A stretch of DNA of 64,000 bases. Source: Bradyrhizobium ottawaense (GTDB taxonomy: Bacteria; Pseudomonadota; Alphaproteobacteria; Rhizobiales; Xanthobacteraceae). The position numbers and the translations under genes were made by a program. The first letter of the stretch is position 1. The number at the start of each line of letters is the position of its first letter. Shown here piece after piece: positions 1 through 8,760 of this stretch. Location: contig NZ_CP029425.2 in the NCBI RefSeq assembly GCF_002278135.3, positions 4,812,001-4,876,000 on the forward strand. Direction: 5' to 3'. The notes under the pieces are model-generated. The model was not told the origin of the DNA. It saw nothing but the letters and a program-made list of their open reading frames with translations, and did not search any database.

Positions 1-389
1 GCCTTGTCCTCCTCCTCCTCGCCCTCGGGCTCGGCAACCTCGACGACGCCCTTGATGGCGAGCAGGCCGTCGATGCTCGGCGCCACCGCGTCGACCTTGC
101 CGGCGATCATGGCGGCGGCCTTCAGCACGGCGTTGAGCACGTCCTCGTTGACGCGGACAGAGGCTGCGGCATTGGCGCGCTTGACGGTGAGATTGGCGTA
201 GACGGTGCCGCGCGACAGCAGCTCGCCGGCGCGTTTCTTGGCGTGGGCCTCGAGCTCGTCGAACCCCTGCGGCAGCCGCACCCTGAGGTCAAAGCCCTTG
301 GCGTTGACCGACTTCAATTCCCATTCGAAGGTGTACGGCCCGCTAGCGCCGTGGCATCTCGCAAAGCCGGTCATGGACGACAGCGCCAT
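1..389 (-). CDS. yicC: YicC family protein (3' end cut by window edge)
   Basis: N-terminal 129 residues of a YicC/YloC family protein, a family now linked to endoribonuclease activity and stress survival in other bacteria. The frame opens with MALSSMTGFARCHG, the family's characteristic SMTGFAR start, followed by the conserved stretch around WELKSVNAKGFD and LRVRLPQGFDELE. The rest lies beyond base 1. An acidic Glu-rich run sits close to the cut end. It reads leftward behind mltG with a gap of about 115 bases, so it probably belongs to the same transcription unit. The family is clear; the exact role in this organism is inferred. Confidence 0.9.
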   Translation of the reverse strand, partial: MALSSMTGFARCHGASGPYTFEWELKSVNAKGFDLRVRLPQGFDELEAHAKKRAGELLSRGTVYANLTVKRANAAASVRVNEDVLNAVLKAAAMIAGKVDAVAPSIDGLLAIKGVVEVAEPEGEEEEDK

Positions 390-504
390 CAGGTCAAATT
401 CTCCAGAAACACGGGATTCGCGAGGCATCAAGCCACGCGAAACTTAAGACTATTTTGCAGGAAAGTGGAATCCGCAAAGTCCCGCAAGCAGGTCTGCAAC
501 GCGC

Positions 505-1779
505 CTAGCGCTGGACCACCGGCGGCGAGGGCTGCACCGCGCCCTGCCGCGCCGGTGCTGGAGCGGCGGGGCGTGCCGCCGGCGGCTTTTTCTGCTGGTT
601 GGGCCGGGCCGGCGTGGTCGCCGTCGGTGTATCGGCAGCTCCGGGTGCGACGGCGGCGGGCGGCGGCGCATCCTCGGCCGGCTCCACCGTGTCGTTCTGG
701 ATCTGCTTTTCCATGGCGCGGAGCTTGGCGACGTTCTTCTGATGGGCGTCGTAAGTCTCGGTGAAGGCGTGCCCGCCGGTGCCGTCGGCGACGAAGAAGA
801 GGTCGCGGGTGCGGGCCGGATTGGCGGCGGCTTCCAGCGAGGCGCGGCCGGGGTTGGCGATCGGACCCGGCGGCAGGCCCTCGATCACATAGGTGTTGTA
901 GGGCGAGGGCTGCGTGATCTCGCTGCGCTTGATCGGGCGGCCCAGCGTGCCCTTGCCGCCGACGAGGCCATAGATGATGGTCGGATCCGACTGCAGCTTG
1001 ATCCGCTGCTTCAGCCGGTTGGTGAACACCGCGGCGACACGGCTGCGCTCGTCGGGCTTTCCGGTTTCTTTCTCGACGATGGAGGCGAGCGTCACCAGCT
1101 GCTCCGGCGTCTTGACCGGAATGTCCTGATTGCGGCGCTCCCAGATCTCGGCGAGCACGCGTTTGTGCGCCTGCTGCATGCGCTGGACCACCTGATCACG
1201 CGGGGTGCCGCGCGGGAATTTGTAGGTCTCGGGCAGCAGCGTGCCCTCGCGCGGCAGCTCGCGCACGCTGCCGGTGAAGATGTCGTTGTCGGACAGGCGC
1301 GCCACGATCTGCTCGGAGGTCAGACCCTCCGGAATCGTGACGGCATGCTGCACCACCTTGCCCTCGACGATGGTGGCGATGACGTCGCGCAGCGATGCGT
1401 TCTTCTGGAACGAATATTCGCCCGGCTTGAGGTCCGAGCTCGCCTTCAACGCGGCAACGCTGGCGATGAACACCCACGGGTTGATGTCGGTCACGCCTTC
1501 CCGGTTCAGCGTCTCGGCGATGTCGCGCTTGCCCGCACGCTGGGGGATGTTGACGATCTTGTCATCCTTGAGCGGCCCGGGCGCCTCGAGCACTTGCCGG
1601 CCGTAATAATAGATGCCGCCGGCGCCGAGCATGGCGATCAGCAGGAGGGTGATGATGGCGTTGCCGACGACCACGAAAGGATTGCGCGCACGGTCCGATC
1701 GCTTCGGCGGCGGCGGGACCTGCTCGGGCTCGAGCGCTGCCCGCGGACTCCGGGGCGAAATGGGCGGCCTTTCACTCAT
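505..1779 (-). CDS. mltG: Endolytic murein transglycosylase MltG
   Basis: 424-residue inner-membrane lytic transglycosylase that cleaves nascent glycan strands and so helps terminate their elongation. Residues 1-34 are cytoplasmic and Pro/Arg-rich, 35-60 form one membrane segment, and the YceG domain follows. The motif LLPETYKFPRG is at 181-191 and LASIVEKETG, which carries the catalytic Glu, is at 231-240; PSPYNTYVIEGLPPGPIANP follows further on. The last 65 residues are a Pro/Ala-rich tail not needed by the family. It is followed by yicC and preceded by fabF in the same direction, the usual alphaproteobacterial acpP-fabF-mltG order that ties fatty-acid synthesis to envelope growth. Confidence 0.95.
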   Translation of the reverse strand: MSERPPISPRSPRAALEPEQVPPPPKRSDRARNPFVVVGNAIITLLLIAMLGAGGIYYYGRQVLEAPGPLKDDKIVNIPQRAGKRDIAETLNREGVTDINPWVFIASVAALKASSDLKPGEYSFQKNASLRDVIATIVEGKVVQHAVTIPEGLTSEQIVARLSDNDIFTGSVRELPREGTLLPETYKFPRGTPRDQVVQRMQQAHKRVLAEIWERRNQDIPVKTPEQLVTLASIVEKETGKPDERSRVAAVFTNRLKQRIKLQSDPTIIYGLVGGKGTLGRPIKRSEITQPSPYNTYVIEGLPPGPIANPGRASLEAAANPARTRDLFFVADGTGGHAFTETYDAHQKNVAKLRAMEKQIQNDTVEPAEDAPPPAAVAPGAADTPTATTPARPNQQKKPPAARPAAPAPARQGAVQPSPPVVQR

Positions 1780-1904
1780 CGAAACAACCTGAATCCTGCC
1801 GGTTCAATCGCGGCCCGACAATCGCTTGCCCTGCCAAATGCACGCGCCCACTTCCATGACTATCGCCGAATACGGCAAAACGGTGGATTCGTCTCAAACT
1901 TAAA

Positions 1905-3170
1905 CTAACTGGCGAGGCGCCGGACGATCACCGACGCATTGGTACCGCCAAAACCAAACGAGTTCGACAGGGCGACGTTGACCTCACGCTTCTTCGCCGT
2001 ATGCGGCACGAGATCGATCGCAGTCTCCACCGACGGATTGTCGAGGTTGATCGTCGGCGGCACGACATTATCGCGAATCGCGAGAATGGCGAAGATCGCC
2101 TCGATCGCACCGGCCGCGCCGAGGAGATGACCCGTCGACGATTTGGTCGAGGACATCGCAACCTTGGAGGCGGCATTGCCAAGCAGACGCTCGACGGCGC
2201 CGAGCTCGATCTCGTCGCCGAGCGGCGTCGAGGTGCCGTGCGCGTTGATGTAGTCGAGATCGGAGGCGGTCAGGCCGGCGCGCTTGAGCGCGGCAGACAT
2301 GCTGCGGAAGCCGCCATCGCCGTCGGGCGAAGGCGACGTAATGTGATAGGCATCACCCGAAAGACCGTAGCCGATCACCTCGGCATAGATCCTGGCGCCG
2401 CGGCGCCGGGCGTGCTCGAGCTCCTCGAGCACCAGGACTCCGGCGCCCTCGCCCATCACGAAACCGTCACGGTCCTTGTCGTAGGGACGCGAGGCCTTTT
2501 CGGGTGCCTCGTTGAAACCGGTCGACAGCGCGCGCGCGGCGTTGAAGCCGGCAATGCCGATGCGGCTGATCGGCGATTCCGCGCCGCCAGCGACCATCAC
2601 ATCGGCATCGCCCAGCGCGATCAGCCGGGCGGCATCGCCGACGGCGTGTGCGCCGGTCGAGCAGGCCGTGACCACCGAATGGTTCGGTCCCTTCAGTCCG
2701 TGCGCGATCGAGACGTAGCCGGAAGCCAGATTGATCAGGCGGCCCGGAATGAAGAACGGCGACACCCGGCGCGGTCCGCGCTCCTTGAGCAGGATCGCGG
2801 TCTCGGCAATGCCGTTGAGGCCGCCGATGCCCGACCCGATCATGGTGCCGGTTGCGCATTTGTCCTCTTCGGTCTCGGGATGCCAGTTGGCGTCGTCGAG
2901 CGCCTGGCCGGCTGCGGCCATGCCGAAGATGATGAAGTCGTCGACCTTGCGCTGGTCCTTCGGCTCCATCCACTTGTCGGGATTGAAGGTGTCGTTGGTG
3001 CCGTCGCCGCGCACGACCGTGCAAGCGTATTTGGTCTGAAGATCGGAGACATCGAAGCTCTCGATCCTGCGCGCACCGCTCTCGCCGTTGAGGATGCGCT
3101 TCCAGGTCGGTTCGACGCCGCAGCCGAGTGGCGACACCATGCCGAGACCAGTGACGACAACCCGCCTCAT
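1905..3170 (-). CDS. fabF: 3-oxoacyl-[acyl-carrier-protein] synthase II
   Basis: 421-residue elongating condensing enzyme of type II fatty-acid synthesis; it condenses malonyl-ACP with acyl-ACP in the cytoplasm. The Cys-His-His triad is visible: Cys170 in TACSTGAHA, His in NAHGTSTPLGD near 310 and His in GHLLGAAGA near 346. The C-terminal NSFGFGGTNAS motif is present. Length is normal for FabF. It lies about 107 bases after acpP, its acyl carrier partner, and about 125 before mltG, all leftward. Assignment as FabF rather than FabB rests on sequence similarity and on the acpP neighbour. Confidence 0.97.
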   Translation of the reverse strand: MRRVVVTGLGMVSPLGCGVEPTWKRILNGESGARRIESFDVSDLQTKYACTVVRGDGTNDTFNPDKWMEPKDQRKVDDFIIFGMAAAGQALDDANWHPETEEDKCATGTMIGSGIGGLNGIAETAILLKERGPRRVSPFFIPGRLINLASGYVSIAHGLKGPNHSVVTACSTGAHAVGDAARLIALGDADVMVAGGAESPISRIGIAGFNAARALSTGFNEAPEKASRPYDKDRDGFVMGEGAGVLVLEELEHARRRGARIYAEVIGYGLSGDAYHITSPSPDGDGGFRSMSAALKRAGLTASDLDYINAHGTSTPLGDEIELGAVERLLGNAASKVAMSSTKSSTGHLLGAAGAIEAIFAILAIRDNVVPPTINLDNPSVETAIDLVPHTAKKREVNVALSNSFGFGGTNASVIVRRLAS

Positions 3171-3277
3171 ATCCGAAAACTCCGCATCGAAAGATTCACG
3201 GCCAATAACAAGAAACCGGCTGACCGCTGGGAAGCGGCCCGTCCGGTTTCAATGTTGTCCCCGCGAAATGAAGAGCC

Positions 3278-3517
3278 TTAGCTCTTCGCGTTCTTCTCGA
3301 GAAACTTCGTGGCGTCGCCGACGGTGAGAATCGTTTCCGCAGCGTCGTCCGGAATCTCGCAACCGAATTCTTCTTCGAACGCCATCACCAGCTCGACGGT
3401 GTCCAGACTGTCGGCGCCGAGGTCGTCGATGAAGCTCGCGGCGTCGACAACCTTCTCGGGTTCAACACCAAGGTGTTCGACCACGATCTTCTTAACCCGT
3501 TCGCCAATGTCACTCAT
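3278..3517 (-). CDS. acpP: Acyl carrier protein
   Basis: 79-residue acidic carrier of growing fatty acyl chains. The phosphopantetheine attachment site is Ser37 in [11 protein letters not shown], and the helix I sequence [18 protein letters not shown] is typical. It sits between fabG and fabF, the standard fab order. A 316-base space separates it from fabG, enough for its own promoter, as is usual for this very highly expressed gene. Confidence 0.98.
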   Translation of the reverse strand: MSDIGERVKKIVVEHLGVEPEKVVDAASFIDDLGADSLDTVELVMAFEEEFGCEIPDDAAETILTVGDATKFLEKNAKS

Positions 3518-3673
3518 TGCATAACCTCGTGTTGTTCCCTGTAGACCCGACCCCCCGGGACGATACGAGCCGTCGTCGTGGTCGTGTTACTTGCCTTCGC
3601 TTACGAACTTTGATTTGGCCCCATCCTAACCGATACAGGGCCCGGCGAACGACGGCCAAGGCTCCGCATCGCC

Positions 3674-3700
3674 AATATACAGGGTTTCAAAAACCTGCAA
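3674..3700 (-). promoter_or_regulatory. Possible sigma-70 promoter for acpP in the 316-base fabG-acpP spacer
   Basis: Read on the minus strand the spacer 3518-3833 holds TTGCAG (3695-3700) and TATATT (3674-3679). The boxes match the -35 and -10 consensus well, but the gap is only 15 bases, shorter than the preferred 17, so this is tentative. No open frame and no convincing hairpin was seen in the rest of the spacer. Confidence 0.35.
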
Positions 3701-3833
3701 TGGCGTTCTTTGCCCATCCGTTGAGCGTCCGGTTATCATACTTCAATTGCCTTGACTACAAGCCTCATTTCCCTCCGGAAACGGCCGTTTGCCGCATCCC
3801 CACAGCCCATGTGGGCAGTGCGGAACGAACGCT

Positions 3834-4571
3834 TCAGATCATGGCCATGCCGCCGTTGACGTGAATGGTCTGGCCGGTGACGTAGGCTGCTTCGTTCGAA
3901 CTGAGGTAGACGGCCGCCGCCGCGATATCCTCGGGCGTTCCCAGGCGGGCGGCCGGAACCTTGGTCAGAATCGTTTCGCGCTGCTTGTCGTTGAGCGCAT
4001 CGGTCATCGGCGTCTTGATGAAGCCCGGCGCGATGCAGTTGGCGGTGACGCCGCGCTTGGCGTATTCGGCCCCCAGCGTCTTGATCATGCCGATCAGGCC
4101 CGCCTTCGACGCCGTGTAATTGCCCTGCCCGGGATTGCCGGTGACGCCGACCACCGAGGTGATGGCGACGATGCGGCCGAAGCGCTTGCGCATCATCAGC
4201 TTGGTGGCGGCGCGCGCCAGGCGGAAGGTCGAAGTCAGATTGATGTTGATGACCTCCTCCCAATCCTCGTCCCGGAGCTGCACGAAGAGATTGTCGCGGG
4301 TGATGCCGGCATTGGCGATGAGGATGTCGACCTGGCCCATTGCCGCTTCCGCAGCGGGCACCAGCGCCTCGACCTCGTCGGCCTTGGAAAGATTACAGGG
4401 CAACACAAAGGTGCGCTCGCCGAGCTTGCCGGCAAGCTCATCCAGCACCTCCTTGCGCGTTCCTGATATCGCAACGGTCGCACCCTGCGCGCGCAGCGCC
4501 TGCGCGATCGCGCCGCCGATGCCGCCGGTCGCGCCGGTGACGAGCGCTTTTTTACCAGTCAGATCGAACAT
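3834..4571 (-). CDS. fabG: 3-oxoacyl-[acyl-carrier-protein] reductase
   Basis: 245-residue short-chain dehydrogenase that reduces beta-ketoacyl-ACP with NADPH. The Rossmann motif TGATGGIG is at 12-19, NAG at 87-89, and the catalytic Ser139, Tyr152 and Lys156 (NYTASK) are all present. I chose the ATG at 4571 because a GGAGGAG ribosome site lies just upstream and MFDLTGKKALVTG is the normal FabG start; the frame stays open further upstream only by chance. It follows fabD by about 100 bases and precedes acpP. Confidence 0.96.
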   Translation of the reverse strand: MFDLTGKKALVTGATGGIGGAIAQALRAQGATVAISGTRKEVLDELAGKLGERTFVLPCNLSKADEVEALVPAAEAAMGQVDILIANAGITRDNLFVQLRDEDWEEVININLTSTFRLARAATKLMMRKRFGRIVAITSVVGVTGNPGQGNYTASKAGLIGMIKTLGAEYAKRGVTANCIAPGFIKTPMTDALNDKQRETILTKVPAARLGTPEDIAAAAVYLSSNEAAYVTGQTIHVNGGMAMI

Positions 4572-4672
4572 CGAAAAACTCCTCCAAAGCACGATCCGGA
4601 AAAGTGCGCAGCGGTTTCCGAAAGATCGTGCGTAAACTGAAAAACTCAAGCGCGATGAGCAATCATCGCGCT

Positions 4673-5632
4673 TTAGCCCTGCTTGGCAGCGGCCAATGCA
4701 TCCTTGGCGGCGGCAATGTCGTTCGGGCCACCGACTGAGACGCCGACGGCGCCGTCCGCGATGCGCTTGACGAGACCCGACAGGACCTTGCCGGCGCCGA
4801 TCTCGAAGAACCGCGTGACGCCCTGCCCTGCCATATAGGCAACCGACTCGCGCCAGCGCACGGTGCCGGTGACCTGCTCGACCAGGCGGCGACGAATCTC
4901 GTCGGGATCGGTGATGGCGCTCGCCAGCACGTTCGACACCAGCGGCGCGGCCGGGGCCTTGATCGTGACCTTCGACAGCGCTTCTGCCATGGCGTCGGCA
5001 GCGGGCTGCATCAGCTTGCAATGGAACGGGGCGGACACCGGCAGCAGCATCGCGCGCTTGGCGCCCTTGGCCTTGGCGATCTCGACGGCGCGATCGACCG
5101 CGGCCTTGTCGCCCGAGACGACAACCTGCCCGCCGCCATTGTCGTTGGCGGCCTGGCAGACCTGCCCCTGCGCCGCCTCCTTGGCGACCTCGATGGCCGC
5201 CTCGTAGTCGAGACCGAGCAGCGCGGCCATCGCGCCGGCGCCTACCGGGACGGCCTTTTGCATTGCGAGACCGCGGGTGCGAAGCAGGCGGGCGGTGTCT
5301 GAGACCGTCAGGCTGCCGGCCGCGGCCAGCGCCGAATATTCACCGAGCGAGTGGCCGGCGACGAAGGCCGCATCTCGTCCCACGGAAAATCCCGCCTCAG
5401 CCTCCAGCACGCGCAGGGTGGCGACAGACACCGCCATCAGCGCCGGCTGGGCGTTTTCGGTGAGCTGGAGGGTTTCGGCCGGACCATCCCAGATGATCGC
5501 TGTCAGCTTCTCCCCTAGCGCGGCGTCGACCTCGTCGAACACGACGCGCGCCACCGGAAAGGCATCGGCCAGGGCCTTGCCCATGCCGACCGCCTGGGAA
5601 CCCTGCCCAGGAAATGTGAATGCAGCCGTCAT
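4673..5632 (-). CDS. fabD: Malonyl-CoA:ACP transacylase
   Basis: 319-residue enzyme that moves malonyl groups from CoA to ACP, supplying FabF. Signature GQGSQ at 9-13, nucleophile Ser95 in GHSLGEYS, and the catalytic His in SAPFHCKLM near 210 are present. Start taken at MTAAFTFPGQGSQ (5632), which has a GGGAG ribosome site and matches the family; an open frame extends 30 codons further upstream without family similarity. It is the first gene of the fabD-fabG-acpP-fabF series as transcribed. Confidence 0.96.
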   Translation of the reverse strand: MTAAFTFPGQGSQAVGMGKALADAFPVARVVFDEVDAALGEKLTAIIWDGPAETLQLTENAQPALMAVSVATLRVLEAEAGFSVGRDAAFVAGHSLGEYSALAAAGSLTVSDTARLLRTRGLAMQKAVPVGAGAMAALLGLDYEAAIEVAKEAAQGQVCQAANDNGGGQVVVSGDKAAVDRAVEIAKAKGAKRAMLLPVSAPFHCKLMQPAADAMAEALSKVTIKAPAAPLVSNVLASAITDPDEIRRRLVEQVTGTVRWRESVAYMAGQGVTRFFEIGAGKVLSGLVKRIADGAVGVSVGGPNDIAAAKDALAAAKQG

Positions 5633-5805
5633 CGGCGCTCCCTGCTTGTCGGACACGATCCCTGCGAGAACCGGCAGCCGATTACGCACGGCGTTAGGCC
5701 ATGGTTCCGGATCGTGCTCCAAAGGGGGCCGTAGACACTGTCCGGGGCCGGACTGTCAAGCCGAGATGGGAACTCCGAGCAGCACTCAACTGGGGATGCG
5801 CCCCC

Positions 5806-6831
5806 TCAAAACCCACCGGCGGTCTGGTTGGCGTCGACCTCCGCTCCGGCCCGCGCACGGCGCGCGCTGCTCGCCAACTGCCCCGGCCGATCCTCCCTGT
5901 CAGGCTTTGCGGTCGCCAGCCGCAACACCGCCGCGTAGTTCGGCTGCACCTCCATGCGGCCGGCGTGCCGGCTCTCGCTCAGCAGGCGATGGACCTTCGG
6001 CAGATTGTAACAGGGCACGTAGAACAGCAGATGATGCTCGAGGTGATAGTTGACGTAGTACGGCGCGATGAACAGGCGCTCGAGAACATTGGCATGCGTG
6101 GTGCGGGTGTTGCGCAGGGGATCGCTGCTGTCGGGGACGACGGCATGCTCTGCAATGTTGCGGATGCGGGTGATGACCATCATCCAGGTCAGGAGCGGCA
6201 CCAGCCAGAGCAGCGGATAGGCCCACCATACGCCGGCCGCCGCGAGCGCTGCGAACATCGCGGCGTTGAGGAGGCATTGCGGGCCGAGCTTGTCCCAGAA
6301 ATGCGCCAGACGCTGCCGCCACGGCCAGTCCTTCGGCCCGAGCGCATTGAGCAGCTGCGCCTTGCGCTGCTGGTAGCCGGTCTGCCCGGTGATGTCGCGA
6401 ATGAACTTGCGGCGATAGCTGAGCTTGGTGATCGGAAACGGCGCCGACAGCACGAGATCGGGATCATCCTCCTGCTGGGTGCGCGCATGGTGCTGAAGGT
6501 GGTAACGCCGGTAGCTGCGCGTCTCAGCAAACAGCGGATAGGCGCAGAACCACTGGCTCAGGGCCAGATTGGTTTTCTCATCAGTGGACAGGCAGCCATG
6601 TGCGCCATCATGCATCAGGATCGCGAGGCCCAGCTGGCGCGAGCCGATGATTGCGACGGCGAGGACATAGGTGACCGGATTGGGCCACCACGCGACCAAG
6701 GCGATCGCGCCAATGATCAGCGCCCAGGCGTGCGCGATCAGCGCAACACCTTTCCAGGTCACACGCTCTCGCACGTCGGCAAGCTGGTCGTCGGTCAGGA
6801 AATCGCGGGCACGCATGCGAAGCGCGGTCAT
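5806..6831 (-). CDS. Membrane fatty-acid desaturase
   Basis: 341-residue integral-membrane di-iron desaturase or hydroxylase of the fatty-acid desaturase superfamily. The three histidine boxes are intact: HDGAH at 74-78, HLQHH at 111-115 and HLEHH at 263-267, separated by hydrophobic membrane spans. It probably introduces a double bond into acyl chains or a related lipid, though the same superfamily includes carotenoid and other lipid hydroxylases, so the substrate is open. It lies 3 bases after a TetR gene and is surely co-transcribed with it, which suggests expression tuned to a lipid or acyl signal. Next to the fab cluster. Confidence 0.85.
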   Translation of the reverse strand: MTALRMRARDFLTDDQLADVRERVTWKGVALIAHAWALIIGAIALVAWWPNPVTYVLAVAIIGSRQLGLAILMHDGAHGCLSTDEKTNLALSQWFCAYPLFAETRSYRRYHLQHHARTQQEDDPDLVLSAPFPITKLSYRRKFIRDITGQTGYQQRKAQLLNALGPKDWPWRQRLAHFWDKLGPQCLLNAAMFAALAAAGVWWAYPLLWLVPLLTWMMVITRIRNIAEHAVVPDSSDPLRNTRTTHANVLERLFIAPYYVNYHLEHHLLFYVPCYNLPKVHRLLSESRHAGRMEVQPNYAAVLRLATAKPDREDRPGQLASSARRARAGAEVDANQTAGGF

Positions 6832-6834
6832 GGC

Positions 6835-7539
6835 CTAGCCTTCCTCGTTCGAATTGCTTGATGCCTCGCGCCCCTCGACGAGACGCAGGCGCGCCGTGTC
6901 ATCCGATTTCGCCTGCTCGCCGAGCACGCGCAGCATCTCGGCGCAGAGCGCCTCGGGCGAACGGCCCATGGCGTAGCCTTCGAGAATGACGCCGATGGCG
7001 ACGGCCCAGAACCGCCGCGAGCTTTCGTCGGGCGCGCGCAGCGAGCGCCAGCCGTGCCGCGCCACCTGGCTTGCATAGGCGCGCGCGCCTTCGCCGTGCA
7101 GGCGCTCGATCGTGCGCTCGACCAGCGGTGCGAGATCCTGGCGGCGCCGCGTCAATGTCAGCGCCTCGGCAAAGAAAGCCACTGAATCGCTCGCCGTCAC
7201 GGTCTCCGCGAGCGCATGCGTGTAGTCCCGTGGCGTGCGCGCCTTCAGCGCCGCCTGCTCGGTCGCACGCGCCAGATACAGCAGCTCGCGGCAAGCGCAT
7301 TCGACGAACAGCGCCTCCTTGGTGCGGAAGTAGTAGGTGATCTGGCTCGGGAATGCGTCCGCGGCGGCCGCGATGTCGGTGATCGCCGTGCCCGAAAGTC
7401 CCCGCTCCCGGAACAGGGGGCTTGCCGCATCCAGCAGCAGCGAGCGCATCTTGCGCCCCGCCGACCGTGTGGCCCGCGTAGCGTGCTTCGGATCGCTTGC
7501 CGACGCCTCAAACGGAGTCTGGATCGATTCACCCGCCAT
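6835..7539 (-). CDS. TetR/AcrR family regulator of the desaturase operon
   Basis: 234-residue regulator. The N-terminal HTH covers roughly residues 35-80 (RSLLLDAASPLF, then GTAITDIAAAADAF and the family signature ITYYFRTKEALF); the rest is a ligand-binding helical domain. Start taken at the ATG at 7539, five bases after GGGAGG; a TTG-initiated extension to 7575 would run into the operator. It is the first gene of a two-gene unit with the desaturase and has a perfect palindrome 21 bases upstream, so self-repression and control of the desaturase are likely. The logic resembles Pseudomonas DesT, but sequence kinship to DesT was not tested. Confidence 0.85.
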   Translation of the reverse strand: MAGESIQTPFEASASDPKHATRATRSAGRKMRSLLLDAASPLFRERGLSGTAITDIAAAADAFPSQITYYFRTKEALFVECACRELLYLARATEQAALKARTPRDYTHALAETVTASDSVAFFAEALTLTRRRQDLAPLVERTIERLHGEGARAYASQVARHGWRSLRAPDESSRRFWAVAIGVILEGYAMGRSPEALCAEMLRVLGEQAKSDDTARLRLVEGREASSNSNEEG

Positions 7540-7559
7540 CAGCACCTCCCGATCCATTA

Positions 7560-7576
7560 TTTGTATGACATACAAA
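7560..7576. promoter_or_regulatory. Palindromic operator for the TetR-desaturase unit
   Basis: TTTGTATG, a central A, then CATACAAA: a perfect 8-base inverted repeat with odd spacing, typical of a TetR dimer site. It lies 21 bases upstream of the regulator's start codon. Confidence 0.7.
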
Positions 7577-7874
7577 CAAATAGGTCAAGCCGGCACGGGA
7601 GCGTGGGTTTGGCCCCCTGCCAGCACCGCCCGGCCGGAAACGGGGCACTCCAACCTTGCCAAGTCAGCCAAAATCCGTATAAGGCGCGCATCCGCAGACC
7701 CCGGCCGGGAGCTGAACGGACGGTCTCAGCAAGTCATTCGTGATTTTGGTGTGGCAGGGCCAGTCGGCCCGTCGTCCCGTGTTTCCGCCTTCTGAGCTTA
7801 ATCCCAGAGTCCTTTCCGAAGGCCTCTTAAGGGCTTGACGCCGGGCGATGCGCCAACATGAGGAAAGGACCACC
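7577..7874. other. 298-base divergent control region between tetR and rpsF
   Basis: Must hold the rightward promoter of the ribosomal operon and the leftward one for tetR-desaturase. I found no open frame with coding character. An S6:S18-type leader element could lie before rpsF, but I could not demonstrate a conserved fold by eye. Confidence 0.4.
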
Positions 7875-8384
7875 ATGGCTCTTTATGAGCATGTCTTTCT
7901 CGCGCGTCAGGACGCGAGCACGCAGCAGGTCGAAGAACTGACTGCGCAGATGACCGGTATCGTCGAGGGTCTCGGCGGCAAGGTCACCAAGACCGAGAAT
8001 TGGGGCGTACGCTCCCTCACCTACCGCATGAACAAGAACCGCAAGGCGCACTTCGTTCTGCTCAACATCGACGCGCCGTCCGCGGCGATCGCCGAGATCG
8101 AGCGCCAGGAGCGCATCAGCGAAGACGTGATTCGCTATCTCAGCGTCCGCGTCGAGGAGCTCGAGGAAGGCCCGTCCGCGATGATGCGCAAGGCCGACCG
8201 TGACCGCGAGCGCGACGACCGTGGCGGCGGCTTCCGTGGCGACCGCGAAGGCGGTGGCTTCCGCGGCGACCGCGAGGGTGGTTTCCGTGGTGGCGATCGT
8301 GACGGTGGTGGCTTCCGCGGTGACCGCGGCCCGCGCCGTCCGCGCGAAGAAGCTGAAACCACCACCACGACGGACGGGGAGTAA
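7875..8384 (+). CDS. rpsF: 30S ribosomal protein S6
   Basis: 169-residue S6, binding partner of S18 on the small-subunit platform. Residues 1-100 form the normal S6 fold ([13 protein letters not shown], then [19 protein letters not shown]). After about residue 108 comes a charged Gly/Arg tail with four near-copies of GGGFRGDRE between 117 and 151, then an acidic Thr-rich end; E. coli S6 is much shorter. Start at 7875 has the ribosome site AGGAAAGGA. It opens the rpsF-rpsR-DUF2232-rplI operon; the gap to rpsR is 5 bases. Confidence 0.97.
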   Translation: MALYEHVFLARQDASTQQVEELTAQMTGIVEGLGGKVTKTENWGVRSLTYRMNKNRKAHFVLLNIDAPSAAIAEIERQERISEDVIRYLSVRVEELEEGPSAMMRKADRDRERDDRGGGFRGDREGGGFRGDREGGFRGGDRDGGGFRGDRGPRRPREEAETTTTTDGE

Positions 8385-8389
8385 GAACA

Positions 8390-8629
8390 ATGGCTGAAGC
8401 TGGTGCACGCCGCCCATTTTTCCGTCGTCGCAAGAGCTGTCCGTTCACGGGCGCCAACGCTCCCAAGATCGACTACAAGGACTCCAAGCTGCTGATGCGT
8501 TACGTCTCCGAGCGCGGCAAGATCGTGCCGAGCCGCATCACCGCGGTGTCCGCGAAGAAGCAGCGTGAGCTCGCCCGCGCCATCAAGCGCGCGCGGTTCC
8601 TGGGCCTGTTGCCCTACGTCATTCGCTGA
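8390..8629 (+). CDS. rpsR: 30S ribosomal protein S18
   Basis: 79-residue S18. Family stretches [28 protein letters not shown] and the C-terminal [16 protein letters not shown] are all present. Translated 5 bases after rpsF, consistent with coupled synthesis of the S6:S18 pair. Confidence 0.98.
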   Translation: MAEAGARRPFFRRRKSCPFTGANAPKIDYKDSKLLMRYVSERGKIVPSRITAVSAKKQRELARAIKRARFLGLLPYVIR

Positions 8630-8760
8630 TACGACCAATTCGACCGGCGGCGTCACGCCGCCGGTCGCGACTTTTTTGAACTCATAAGGCTTCCGGGTCG
8701 TCCGGTCGCCGATGGTTGGGGCGAGATGCCTCTAACCGCTCGAAGGGAGCGGGACAGCTG

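Noticed and set aside
742..1908. Long rightward open frame antisense to mltG
   Set aside because: It mirrors mltG codons in a high-GC genome, is rich in Arg/Gly/Ala, and has no family motif. The same applies to antisense frames over fabF, alr, purF, livM/livH and others.
7540..7575. TTG-initiated extension of the TetR gene into the palindrome
   Set aside because: The ATG at 7539 has a strong ribosome site, and the longer form would place the operator inside the gene.
8220..8335. Short repeats in rpsF considered as a possible CRISPR-like array
   Set aside because: They are in-frame codon repeats of the Gly/Arg tail with no spacers.
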